From assembly GCA_026418625.1 (NCBI GenBank), contig JAOABA010000013.1:1-43915 (forward strand): a stretch of 43,915 nucleotides of DNA. Direction: 5' to 3'. Of the stretch, positions 25,009-33,734 are shown in pieces (position 1 is the stretch's first letter; each line of letters opens with the position of its first letter). The DNA comes from Candidatus Kapaibacterium sp. (GTDB lineage Bacteria > Bacteroidota > Ignavibacteria > Kapaibacteriales > UBA2268). The translations under genes and the position numbers were made by a program. The notes below the pieces were generated by a model, which was given only the letters and a program-made list of their open reading frames with translations, did not search any database and had not been told where the DNA came from.

Positions 25009-26967
25009 CTATTGTGGTGCATCAACAGTAAATCTATCTGTAATTTTAATATCATATTTTTCGCCGGTAATTCTTTCGGCAAGAGACTTTCCGTCAAGTT
25101 TGTGATATCCAAGAACCTCTGGTGGAGTTCCGCATACCGGATACTCATCCAATCCGAATCTTTCAAAACTGAAATATTCTTGCTTTTTAATTTTTGTAAT
25201 ATTATTTAAAAGCAAATCTCCGAGACCACCGAAATTAGAATGGTCTTCAAGAACAAATATTTTTGAATGTTTCTTTGTTACGGACTCAAGCCAATGATTA
25301 TCAACTCTATTCAACCAAGGCATATTGACAACCATAAGCGAAAATCCTTTTGTTTCAAGAAGCTCGGAAGCAAGAAGAGCCTCGTGCAGCATAACTGGAC
25401 CATAAGCAAAAATAATAGCATCAGTTCCTTCTTTCAAGACTGTTCCCTTGCCCAGTTCCAGCTTATAATTTTGAGGAAGTTCAATGATTCTTGGAGAGGG
25501 ACCGATAATCAATCGAATGGCACAGTTTACATCTGCTTCATTTACGCAAAAATCAACAACCTGCTTAGTTTCGATAGAGTTGCAGGGTTCTACAATTATC
25601 ATATTAGGTATTGCACCTAAGAGCGATATATCCCTGACGCTTTGATGTGATTTTCCGGGTCCGGCAGGTAATATTCCGGCGAAATGACAGGCATAAATTA
25701 TCTTGGTCTTTTCACAAGCATTATTATATATTTGTTCATTAGCTCTTGATGTAAGAAAGCTTGAAAATGAACTAACTACGGGCAGAAGTCCCATTCTTGC
25801 GAGTCCACCGGCAAGAGAGGTCATATCCTGCTCGGCAATTCCATTTTCGATAAATCTTTCAGGATATTTATATTCAAATTTTCTTAGTCCGCAATCAGCT
25901 GAAAGGTCTCCATCAATAACTATAAAATCTTTTCTCGTTTCAGCAATTTCGCAAAGTGCTTCGCCAAAAGCGTTTTTGACAAATTCCTGAGAAACATTGC
26001 TTGGCACTTTTGTTTCTTCAGGAAGCTCTTTGAAATGTATTTCATTTAGACCTAATTCTTTGGCTAAACTATTTATTCGATTCCTTAATTCTTCTTCGGC
26101 AATTGAATAATGCTCATCAGACGGAGCCCCAGAATGCCAACGATAAAGAATTCTTCCTGTTTCATCCTTTTCATAATTCTCAAAAATTGAAACTCCTTTT
26201 CCTTTGATTGTGTCGGCTATAATAAATTTCGGTTTGTCATTAACCTCTTTAATCATTTCGAAAGTTCGTTCTAAATCTCTGTAATTGTGACCATTGCAGT
26301 AAGTTACAAACCAGCCGAACGCAGAAACCTTTGTCGCTAAATCATCGATGCTATTAACATCATTGACAAGCATATCTGTCTGGAATTTATTACGGTCAAT
26401 TATTACGGTTAAATTCGTTACTTTCTGATGAGCTGTGGCTTGTAAAGATTCGTATATCTGACCTTCTTGAAATTCCCCGTCCCCGGTTAAAACAAACACT
26501 CTACCTTTTTGTCCTAAATACTTTTTGGCAATTGCCATTCCACGCCCTTTTGAAATACCCATCCCAAGTGAACCAGTATTAGCTTCAATTCCGGGAATAC
26601 TGACATCAGGATGACCGTCAAGACCGCCAAATCGTCTTAATTTCAAAATATCATCTTCACTTAATATCCCGACTGAATAGAAGAAAGAGTAAAGTCCGGG
26701 AACATCGTGACCTTTTGATGAAAAATATATGTCTCTATCTGGAGAATTAATGCCGACATCTAAAACATTTAATTCTGATAAATAAAGATATGTTACTATA
26801 TCCATCGCACTGAAACTTGTGCCCAAGTGCCCTGAACCGGCTTTTTTGACAGAAACAAGAGTATTATACCTGCACATATCAGCATATAGCTGTAAAAATA
26901 AATGGTTTTCTTTTCCTTTTGGTCTAACTCTATCGAATTCTGTCTTTTCGATTAATTTTAATCTCAT
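25009..26967 (-). CDS. Transketolase, single-chain, in a sugar operon
   Basis: Thiamine-diphosphate transketolase of 652 aa. The start chosen is the ATG at 26967, with GAGG 5 nt upstream; a TTG six codons earlier is open. N-terminal module: GSGHLG, SKGHDVPGLY, ThDP motif GDGEFQEGQ..IDRNK, and KGKGVSIFEN. The central pyrimidine module has ENGIAEQDM with the catalytic Glu; a C-terminal transketolase module follows (ILPAGPGKSHQSVRDI, FVLEDHSNFGGLGD). Clustered sugar transketolases are often split into two subunits; this one is fused. Set between a cytidylyltransferase and an aminotransferase, it probably moves a two-carbon ketol unit to build or reshape the sugar skeleton rather than serving the pentose phosphate cycle. 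That role is inference. Confidence 0.87.
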   Translation of the reverse strand: MRLKLIEKTEFDRVRPKGKENHLFLQLYADMCRYNTLVSVKKAGSGHLGTSFSAMDIVTYLYLSELNVLDVGINSPDRDIYFSSKGHDVPGLYSFFYSVGILSEDDILKLRRFGGLDGHPDVSIPGIEANTGSLGMGISKGRGMAIAKKYLGQKGRVFVLTGDGEFQEGQIYESLQATAHQKVTNLTVIIDRNKFQTDMLVNDVNSIDDLATKVSAFGWFVTYCNGHNYRDLERTFEMIKEVNDKPKFIIADTIKGKGVSIFENYEKDETGRILYRWHSGAPSDEHYSIAEEELRNRINSLAKELGLNEIHFKELPEETKVPSNVSQEFVKNAFGEALCEIAETRKDFIVIDGDLSADCGLRKFEYKYPERFIENGIAEQDMTSLAGGLARMGLLPVVSSFSSFLTSRANEQIYNNACEKTKIIYACHFAGILPAGPGKSHQSVRDISLLGAIPNMIIVEPCNSIETKQVVDFCVNEADVNCAIRLIIGPSPRIIELPQNYKLELGKGTVLKEGTDAIIFAYGPVMLHEALLASELLETKGFSLMVVNMPWLNRVDNHWLESVTKKHSKIFVLEDHSNFGGLGDLLLNNITKIKKQEYFSFERFGLDEYPVCGTPPEVLGYHKLDGKSLAERITGEKYDIKITDRFTVDAPQ

Positions 26968-26977
26968 AAAATCCTCG

Positions 26978-27805
26978 TTAATCAATAATTTTTGTTTGAC
27001 TTTTATCTATTGTTTTCAATTCATTTAAATTTTTTCGATACCAATTAACCCCGCAATATTTTTCATTGATTTTCTTAATATCAGGTCTTTTTTCTAATAA
27101 GTCAAGAATATCATACATTGAGAAAATCCGTCCATCATCATACAATTCTTCATAAACAGCTTTAATAAACTCGTAATCCTCAAGGTAATCTATTGTGAAC
27201 CTGTGGGTCATAGATAAATCAAGACCATTTTCCATCACTACGTTTCCAATTCTAAATCTTTCAGGTTGATCCCATATGAAAGGGGTTGTATGTTCCCTTT
27301 CAAAATCTTTTTTTGCTTCCTTATGAGCAATTTCAAGAATTTGAAAAGGCATAATTTCTACATCGTTACCGTCTGGATAAGTTGCGGGATGAAGATTACT
27401 GACAAAGTCGTAATTATTTTGATTTTCAATATAAAATTTTAAAACCTTATCAATCACATCAGGGTCAATCAATGGACAATCTGATGGAATTTTTACAACT
27501 GCGTCAGGGTTAAACTCCAATGCAGCCTTATAGTGTCTGTCAAGTAAATCTGTTGGATGACCACGAAAAACGTTAATATTATTATCTTTGCAAATATCAA
27601 TTATTGGATCGTCAATCTTTTCTGTTGTAGTTGCAACAACCAAATCAAAAGGTGTTTTAGCAGCAAGTATTCTTTCCAATTGTAGTAGAAGGATTGGTTT
27701 TCCGCAGATATGTTTCAGGATCTTACCGGGAAGCCTTGTAGATCCAGAACGTGCCTGAACAACTATTAAAATTTTTGAATTTTTCTTGTTGGTATGTTCG
27801 TCCAT
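26978..27805 (-). CDS. spsF: SpsF-like cytidylyltransferase
   Basis: Nucleotidyltransferase of the CMP-NeuA/CMP-KDO synthetase superfamily (275 aa), expected to activate the keto sugar as a CMP or similar nucleotide derivative. Motifs: ILIVVQARSGSTRLPGKIL (nucleotide loop), LVVATTTEKIDD, FRGHPTDLLDRHYKAA, KIPSDCPLIDP (metal Asp), and THRFTIDYLEDYEFIKAVYE. These match SpsF of Bacillus spore-coat polysaccharide loci, which also pair it with a NeuB-like SpsE. Start ATG at 27805 shares its A with the TGA of the upstream glycosyltransferase-like gene. Second gene of the operon, 10 nt before the transketolase. Confidence 0.88.
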   Translation of the reverse strand: MDEHTNKKNSKILIVVQARSGSTRLPGKILKHICGKPILLLQLERILAAKTPFDLVVATTTEKIDDPIIDICKDNNINVFRGHPTDLLDRHYKAALEFNPDAVVKIPSDCPLIDPDVIDKVLKFYIENQNNYDFVSNLHPATYPDGNDVEIMPFQILEIAHKEAKKDFEREHTTPFIWDQPERFRIGNVVMENGLDLSMTHRFTIDYLEDYEFIKAVYEELYDDGRIFSMYDILDLLEKRPDIKKINEKYCGVNWYRKNLNELKTIDKSQTKIID

Positions 27806-28878
27806 CAATTTGAATAATTATTTCTAAATCTTGCTCTAATGTTTGATATCTTTGAAGAAATTGGTGTGAAGGATCGTATAGTTTTATATTGTTTTGGTCT
27901 TTTGGTTGTTGAATCGTAAATATGTTTTCTGGCTAATTCTGCTATATTTTTTGCAGATGTGCCATTGTTTTGAATTGGTGAAAGTTTCTTTAATTTTTCA
28001 ATCGGAAAATCCGAATAAACTTCTTTACCCAAAGCAATGCCTGTGTAAACAACAGTAGAAAATTTGGTTATTAAAACATCACAATTAGCAATCATTTCGT
28101 GAACATTTCCACTTGTATAAATAATTGCCCCGGGGGCGTAGGTGTTTATTTCCTTAACTGCTCTCGAAACAATTTCATTAGGATGTAATTTGAAAATTAA
28201 TTGCCTGCCGTTAGCTATTTCAACAGCATTTTGTATGAATTTTTTTCTGTTTTCATATCTTAAAGTTTCACGAGTGTCAGATGTCGCAACCAGCACAAAA
28301 TTTTTGTGTGGGAAGTTATTGTTTCTATATTGTTCACAATTATCAAAATTCGGAATACCAGTTACAACAATTTTTTGGGGATCAACTCCATTTTCAATAA
28401 ATAATTCTTTATAACCTTCGGAGGCGACGCAAAGATAGTCGAATGCATCAGACAGACCGAAAACAGAAGTATCACCTGCGACATATAAGGGAAGGTTTAA
28501 CCATTTTACAAGGTAGAAACCAATTTTTTTCGGGTCAGTCATACCCTCCTGAACGAGTATTATTTTCTTGTTTCTAATATTTTTGGGTATTATAATATCG
28601 CTACAAGTGATTACAAGGTCATAATCGTGTGACAATCCGTAATAATCTATTTTTAAGTCGTGCTCACGTAGAAAGTTTAATGTTGATTGTTGAAATTTTC
28701 CTCCCGGACCAACCAAGGTCCAATCAAGCATACCTGTCCTTGCGAACAGGTCAATGATGCCGTCACCATAGTATGGAGTGAAATAACAATCAAATTCAGG
28801 TAGCTCCTGAGAGATTTTATACATCATAGTTGTTTGGTTCAATGATCCGCATATAAGCAATATTTTTTTATTGCTCAT
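27805..28878 (-). CDS. GT-B-type putative glycosyl/glycerophosphotransferase
   Basis: First gene of the sugar operon. ATG at 28878 preferred because AGGA lies 6 nt upstream and the Rossmann start MSNKKILLICGS follows; an ATG 13 codons earlier (28917) is open but has no ribosome site. 357 aa from the chosen start. The C-terminal half resembles the CDP-glycerol glycerophosphotransferase / capsule GT-B superfamily: VTGIPNFDN, LIFKLHPNE, ANCDVLITKFSTVVYTGIAL. The N-terminal half is less familiar (SQELPEFDCYFTPYYGDGI). No membrane segments. Plausibly transfers the CMP-activated sugar to its acceptor. Which acceptor (flagellin, lipid A core, capsule) is not shown. Confidence 0.7.
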   Translation of the reverse strand: MSNKKILLICGSLNQTTMMYKISQELPEFDCYFTPYYGDGIIDLFARTGMLDWTLVGPGGKFQQSTLNFLREHDLKIDYYGLSHDYDLVITCSDIIIPKNIRNKKIILVQEGMTDPKKIGFYLVKWLNLPLYVAGDTSVFGLSDAFDYLCVASEGYKELFIENGVDPQKIVVTGIPNFDNCEQYRNNNFPHKNFVLVATSDTRETLRYENRKKFIQNAVEIANGRQLIFKLHPNEIVSRAVKEINTYAPGAIIYTSGNVHEMIANCDVLITKFSTVVYTGIALGKEVYSDFPIEKLKKLSPIQNNGTSAKNIAELARKHIYDSTTKRPKQYKTIRSFTPISSKISNIRARFRNNYSN

Positions 28879-29095
28879 CATATTTCCTGAACCATTTATT
28901 TTATTTGTTCTTTTCATATTTTAGTTCGTAAAAAAATGCAAACTAAAAATTTCATATTAATTTTTAGTTAATACGTCAAAAATCATAAAAGAGTTTATTT
29001 TGTTAACATTTTTTCTAAAGAATAATTAGAAAAAAAATTTATTAACTCTTATTTTAATCTGCTCAAAACTCTTTCAAAGTAAAAATTTTAATGAA

Positions 29096-29755
29096 CTATT
29101 TATATGTCGCAATAGCAGATTGAATGTCAATTAGTAATTTATCTGTTAAAAGAGAAAAAGCGGAGCTAAATGCGGGGGCAATAGTTTTTACTGTATTGTT
29201 TGGTCTTGATATTTTTTGTGTGTAAACCTGACTAAGAATAATATTTTTATTGGTATCAAGAGGTATTCTTTTTATCAAATTAGCTTGAATTGATATAAAA
29301 ACATAGTTTCCATCAGTTGCTTTCTCTGAATTATAAGCCATCATATCTATAAGTTGAGTCTCAAGAATATAATCTGGCAAAATCGAAGAAGTACTTTTAA
29401 TAACACCACCAGAAAATCCTGCATAAAGATTGAGTCTTTTAATAATGAAATCAGTTACCATCGGAGCTATCTCCGAATTCCACTGATGGTAGTTATATCT
29501 TTGGATTCTTCCATTATCCCAAATTGCCATCAGGTTTGTTGATTCAAGTTCCGCAGAGGGTATGACCTCTCTAACAAGTATTGTTGCATCGATTTTTCCA
29601 ACATTTTTCAATGTGAGCGGGTTTTGTTCAAGGCGATAATATTCAGTTGGTGGGTAATCTGTTCGTATTGAAATACAAGAATTAAAAATTGTTAAGAATG
29701 ATAAAGTTAGTAAAATAAGGATAAAAATCTTAAAAAAAATGTAAATATTTTTCAT
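29096..29755 (-). CDS. ABC-transport auxiliary lipoprotein (PqiC-like)
   Basis: 219-aa lipoprotein: long hydrophobic signal with lipobox FNSC (Cys ~27), then a PqiC/ABC_trans_aux fold (PPTEYYRLEQNP, then VGKIDATILVREVIPSAELE and WDNGRIQRYNYHQWNSEIAP). These are partners of MlaD/PqiB-type MCE systems that move lipids across the periplasm. No permease, ATPase or MCE gene is adjacent; its upstream side faces the divergent lpxH-like gene. The 178-bp gap to the sugar operon holds no clear feature. Confidence 0.75.
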   Translation of the reverse strand: MKNIYIFFKIFILILLTLSFLTIFNSCISIRTDYPPTEYYRLEQNPLTLKNVGKIDATILVREVIPSAELESTNLMAIWDNGRIQRYNYHQWNSEIAPMVTDFIIKRLNLYAGFSGGVIKSTSSILPDYILETQLIDMMAYNSEKATDGNYVFISIQANLIKRIPLDTNKNIILSQVYTQKISRPNNTVKTIAPAFSSAFSLLTDKLLIDIQSAIATYK

Positions 29756-29866
29756 TATTATTTTATAATCAATTATGAAATTATGACTTTTATTTTGTAT
29801 CCTACAAATTTATATATAAATTTAGAAACTAAAAAAAAGATATTTCGATTTTCTCTAATTTTCAAT

Positions 29867-30610
29867 ATGATTTACTTTATTTCGGATGTTCATCTTGGAT
29901 TTGAGACAAGAGCTCTCGATAAAAAAAGAGAAGATTTGCTACTTAATACTCTGGATATTATTTCAAAGGATTGCAAAACCTTAGTAATATTGGGAGATCT
30001 TTTCGATTTTTGGTTTGAATACAAAACTGTCATACCAAAAATTTTTTACCGAACGATTACAAAATTTTATGAATTAAAGCAAAAAGGTATTGAAATAATC
30101 TATTTAATGGGAAACCACGATTTTGGACATAAGAACTTTTTTTCAGAAGAACTTGGTGTTGAAATTATTAAAAATGATGTTGAAACTGTTTTTAATGGGA
30201 AAAAATTTTACTTATCACACGGAGACGGTAAGTCATTTTATGACTCAATATATAACTTCCTCAAAAAGATACTAAGAAATCCAATTTCACTATATTTATA
30301 TACTAAACTTCATCCTGATTTAGGTATCAAGTTAGCTTCTGGCTCATCAAAAGAAAGCCGAAAGCATACCAGCAAAAAAAAATACGGTGAAATCGAAGGT
30401 ATGGAGCAATTTGCCGAACAAAAGATTTCTGAAGGCTTTGATTATGTCGTTATGGGACATCGTCATAAATTAATATTGAAGCAAATCGGAAATGGCTTTT
30501 ACGTAAATTTGGGTGATTGGTTTAATGAGCCACATATTGGTAGTTTCGATGGTGATAAGTTTAAATTAATTAAAGTTAGAGAACTAATTAGCGAGAAAAT
30601 TAATTTTTGA
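29867..30610 (+). CDS. lpxH: UDP-2,3-diacylglucosamine pyrophosphatase-like metallophosphoesterase
   Basis: Calcineurin-like phosphoesterase of 247 aa. The ATG at 29867 is chosen because MIYFISDVHLG is the standard family start; the 28 upstream codons are AT-rich leader. All metal-site motifs are present: SDVHLG, GDLFDFW, GNHD, SHGDG, GHRH. The two Asp-x-Phe-rich helices and HPDLGIKLA match LpxH-type enzymes, which make lipid X in lipid A synthesis at the inner membrane. It supports a Gram-negative outer membrane. A Bacteroidota-style LpxH-like paralogue of other specificity cannot be excluded. Confidence 0.82.
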   Translation: MIYFISDVHLGFETRALDKKREDLLLNTLDIISKDCKTLVILGDLFDFWFEYKTVIPKIFYRTITKFYELKQKGIEIIYLMGNHDFGHKNFFSEELGVEIIKNDVETVFNGKKFYLSHGDGKSFYDSIYNFLKKILRNPISLYLYTKLHPDLGIKLASGSSKESRKHTSKKKYGEIEGMEQFAEQKISEGFDYVVMGHRHKLILKQIGNGFYVNLGDWFNEPHIGSFDGDKFKLIKVRELISEKINF

Positions 30611-30823
30611 TAAATACAGATGAGTGTTATTTAATCCTAGTAAAGAAAAACTTTAGAAATTAAAACCTTTCTATTTTAGCTATTTATTTCCTTAAGATTT
30701 TGATTACCATATAATGTTATTCATAACAAAATTTTAAGCTGATTGTTCATTTAAAAAAGAGATATGCAATAAAAAATAAATATATTCAAAATTGTCTATG
30801 TTAGTAGGAACTTATTAAATGAA

Positions 30824-30948
30824 GCTGTGCAAAAACGAAAAAATAATTCTTTGTCACTCTGAACGAAGTGAAGAGTCCATTATTTTTCAATGACTTATAT
30901 AATATGGATTCTTCACCTTCGCCTCTGAATGATTGGTTTTTGCACAGC
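30824..30948. mobile_element. MITE-like element, best-preserved copy (125 bp)
   Basis: Ends in 13-bp perfect terminal inverted repeats (GCTGTGCAAAAAC / GTTTTTGCACAGC). The interior is an imperfect long palindrome: CTCTGAACGAAGTGAAGAGTCCAT is mirrored by ATGGATTCTTCACCTTCGCC.. on the other side. No coding capacity. Partial relatives lie at 3141-3248 and 17512-17573. No target-site duplication is obvious. Otherwise the 30611-31082 gap is AT-rich without recognisable signals. Confidence 0.75.
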
Positions 30949-31082
30949 TTTAATTAGATGGATACAAAAAAACGAGACAAAAATAAATTTTACTTAGAAA
31001 CTAAAGGGAGAGGAACATTAACCAAATTTCAAAATAGATTATTACGTCATTCAACTTTAACAACAAAAATTTTTTTCTTGAA

Positions 31083-32147
31083 ATGGTTTACTTTATAATT
31101 ACAATATTATTCTTTATTTGTTGCGAAATTGAGGCTAATGATAAACCACCGATATTAGCCTATCAATCAGGTGGGTTTTGGTATTTTATAGATGAAGATG
31201 GAAAGCAGGTTTTCGAACCAAAGAAATTTGATGATGTTCTTGGTTTTAGTGAGGGATTAATAAGAGTCTTAGTTAAAGATAATGATAAAACCCATGTAAA
31301 ATATCTTGATTTAAGTGGTAAAGTAATTCTTGAGCCAGATTTTGACTATGCTTATGATTTTGTCAATGGGATTGCAATGGTTTTCAATTTTACTGATAAG
31401 ACAAAAACAAGCAAAAAATTTGGCTTTATCGATAAAAAAGGGAAGGTTGTTGTTCCCTGCAATTTAAATGATGCAAGTCAATTTAGCGAAGGTTTGGCTT
31501 ATGTATCGAATGATGATTACAAAGGTTATATTGACACAGCAGGGAAACTTATAATAAACTTAAACGAAAATGCTGGTTTCAAGTTCAGCGAAGGACTTGC
31601 AGCTGTTAATAACAAAAAGTTTGAATTTGGTTTCATAGATAAGAAAGGTGATTTAGTTATCAATTATAGATTTGATGAGGTTGGGTATTTCAACGAAGGC
31701 TTTGCGAAATATAATCGTGATAACAAATTTGGATTTATTGATAGGCAAGGAAATGAAAGAATCCCTGCAAATTTTGATATAGTAAGGAATTTTTCAGAAG
31801 GTCAGGCATTTGTTGGTCTTTATGATACCGATTTTAGAGCTTTCTGGGCTGTAATTGACACTAATGGAAAATATAAAACCCGTCATATATTTACAAGGGT
31901 TCAGGATTACAGCGAAGGATTAGCAGCAGTAAGAGACTCATCTCTATGGGGCTATATTAATAAAGATGGTAAATATATTATTGAGCCAAGATTTTTCTAT
32001 GCAGACTCATTCAGGAATGGTATTGCTTGGGTGTCAGACAGAATAAGTAAAGAATTTGGATTCATCGATACTAAAGGCAACTTCAAAATAAAAATACCTG
32101 AGTTCGATAAGGCTTTTGAACTCAGGTTTAATAGAAGAGTTTATTAA
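31083..32147 (+). CDS. WG-repeat protein, exported
   Basis: 354-aa protein with a short hydrophobic N-terminus (VYFIITILFFICCEIEAND) that may be a signal peptide or lipobox (Cys 14/15). The rest is made of about seven to eight WG/KWG-type beta repeats of ~45 residues: KFGFIDKKGKVVVP, FSEGLAYV, KGYIDTAGKLI, FSEGLAAVN, FGFIDKKGDLVI, FGFIDRQGNERIP, WGYINKDGKYIIEP, FGFIDTKG. WG repeats form exposed beta structures; no enzymatic role is known for this class. It converges on the next gene with a 9-nt gap. Confidence 0.8.
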   Translation: MVYFIITILFFICCEIEANDKPPILAYQSGGFWYFIDEDGKQVFEPKKFDDVLGFSEGLIRVLVKDNDKTHVKYLDLSGKVILEPDFDYAYDFVNGIAMVFNFTDKTKTSKKFGFIDKKGKVVVPCNLNDASQFSEGLAYVSNDDYKGYIDTAGKLIINLNENAGFKFSEGLAAVNNKKFEFGFIDKKGDLVINYRFDEVGYFNEGFAKYNRDNKFGFIDRQGNERIPANFDIVRNFSEGQAFVGLYDTDFRAFWAVIDTNGKYKTRHIFTRVQDYSEGLAAVRDSSLWGYINKDGKYIIEPRFFYADSFRNGIAWVSDRISKEFGFIDTKGNFKIKIPEFDKAFELRFNRRVY

Positions 32148-32156
32148 TATTAAATC

Positions 32157-32453
32157 TTAATTAAGTGAAAGCTGAGGAAAATACATACTCGATTGTAACT
32201 GAAAAATAAGTGGATGAACACTAAAATTCATAAATGGTCTTAATGGAAAAGAATTAACTATGCTTACAGCTTCTTCTTCAGAATTAGCAGTGATCGTAAG
32301 CCAAGATTTAGTTCTATCTGATGATAAGGCGAAATTGCTAACTATTCCCTGTTGAAGTAGTTTATTAATAACATTGCGTTGTTCAGGAATTAAGGAAATA
32401 TATTCCTCTGACAACGTAGAGATTAAATCTATATCAAAAAAAAATTGATTCAT
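32157..32453 (-). CDS. Small conserved-looking protein, unknown function
   Basis: 98 aa from the ATG at 32453, chosen because AGGAGAG lies 7-8 nt upstream; an ORF start eight codons earlier lacks one. Sequence MNQFFFDIDLISTLSEEYIS, then KLLQQGIVSNFALSSDRTKS, then WLTITANSEEEAVSIVNSFP, then MNFSVHPLIF. The strand-helix order suggests a ferredoxin-like fold of the muconolactone-isomerase/YciI type, with a V-x-P-L tail. This is a fold guess only. Single gene, divergent from the CheB-like gene. Confidence 0.6.
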   Translation of the reverse strand: MNQFFFDIDLISTLSEEYISLIPEQRNVINKLLQQGIVSNFALSSDRTKSWLTITANSEEEAVSIVNSFPLRPFMNFSVHPLIFQLQSSMYFPQLSLN

Positions 32454-32651
32454 ACATTCTCTCCTAAAATAATTCATAAAATCAGACGATTTTAGGGAGG
32501 AATAAATTTTATTTTAGCTATATTTTTTTATTTATTTTTTTTTAGTTGAGACGATAATAAAAAAGTTCAAAGGAAGTAATTTATAGATTAAATTAACTAA
32601 TTATATTTAAATAAATTAATATAATTAATTAGGAAAATAATATTTATTTTG

Positions 32652-32660
32652 TAATTTTGC
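32652..32660 (+). promoter_or_regulatory. Bacteroidota-type -7 box (TAATTTTGC), tentative
   Basis: Exact match to TAnnTTTG(C), 27 bp upstream of the REC-CheB start. No clear -33 TTG at the right distance, so it is weak evidence. It applies only if this lineage uses the Bacteroidota-type primary sigma factor. Confidence 0.25.
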
Positions 32661-32686
32661 GAGTAATTCAAGGCTGATTTAGTTAA

Positions 32687-33721
32687 ATGAGAGAAATGAA
32701 CAAAATTCTTGTAGTCGAAGATGAATTAACAAATTCAATTCTTCTAAAAAGGCTTTTAACCAAGGCTGGTTATTCAGTTGTAACAGCACATAATGGAGCT
32801 GATGCCTTAAAGTTATGTGAGAAGGAAAATTTCGATGGCGTCTTAACAGATTGGATGATGCCACAGATGGATGGAATTGAGTTGATAAGAAGGATTCGAG
32901 AAAGAATTAGTCCCATCCCATTCATTGTTATGATTACTGCTTTGGTCTCAGAAGGTGCAAAAAATTACGCCCTCGAATCTGGTGCAGATGATTATATAGC
33001 TAAACCGATTGATATTGAGGAATTACTAACACGCGTAAAAGATGGTCTCGAGAGAAAGCAACAATCAACACCAATTTCAGTTGATAAAATTCCTGAAAGA
33101 GAACACAATGTTATTCCACCATTTATTGGGGTAGTTATAGCAACTAGCACCGGAGGACCACCAACATTAATTGAAATATTCAGAAATATTCCTAACACTC
33201 TTAATGCAGCATTTTATATTGTTCAGCATGGTCCACCTTGGATGCTTGAAACATTTGCTCAAAGATTGCAGAGAGAGACATCTTTAAAAGTTCAACTTGG
33301 AAATCACGAAACAAAGTCAGAACCGGGCAATATTTACATAGCTCCGGGAGATAGACATATGAGAATAGACCCCAAAACCTATAATATTACTCTTGATGAG
33401 GGTCCAAAAGAGAACTTTGTCAGACCAGCCGCAGATCCTCTTTTCAGGAGTGCAGCAGAGGCTTTTGGCAAATTTACAGTTGGTGTTATTCTTACGGGAC
33501 TTGGAAGAGACGGAACTCAAGGTGCAATCCAAATTTCATCAGTTCAAGGGACAATCATTGTTCAGGATCCCGAAACTGCTGTTGCTCCTTCAATGCCAAG
33601 AACGATAATTGAATCTTCAGTTCCTCATAGAGTTTATCATTTAAATGAATTAGGTAAAGTAATAACTGATACAGTTAATGCTCTTAATCAGAAATTAGCT
33701 GAAAAAATCAAGGCTTTATAA
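32687..33721 (+). CDS. cheB: CheB-type response regulator (REC-methylesterase)
   Basis: 344 aa. The receiver domain (4-120) has acidic residues VVEDE, phospho-acceptor Asp in LTDWMMPQMDG (~54), Thr in MITAL and Lys in YIAKPID. The C-terminal CheB methylesterase/deamidase domain (~150-340) shows catalytic Ser in ATSTGGPP, His in VQHGPP and Asp in GLGRDG. It would remove methyl groups from chemoreceptor glutamates, consistent with a flagellated cell. No CheR, CheA or receptor is adjacent; the only nearby signalling gene is the convergent histidine kinase, 13 nt away tail to tail. A non-chemotaxis role is possible. Confidence 0.92.
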   Translation: MREMNKILVVEDELTNSILLKRLLTKAGYSVVTAHNGADALKLCEKENFDGVLTDWMMPQMDGIELIRRIRERISPIPFIVMITALVSEGAKNYALESGADDYIAKPIDIEELLTRVKDGLERKQQSTPISVDKIPEREHNVIPPFIGVVIATSTGGPPTLIEIFRNIPNTLNAAFYIVQHGPPWMLETFAQRLQRETSLKVQLGNHETKSEPGNIYIAPGDRHMRIDPKTYNITLDEGPKENFVRPAADPLFRSAAEAFGKFTVGVILTGLGRDGTQGAIQISSVQGTIIVQDPETAVAPSMPRTIIESSVPHRVYHLNELGKVITDTVNALNQKLAEKIKAL

Positions 33722-33734
33722 GCCTGATTATTTA

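Noticed and set aside
28918-29095. Promoter for the sugar operon
   Set aside because: The gap is AT-rich and too degenerate; no -7/-33 or sigma-54 pattern stands out.
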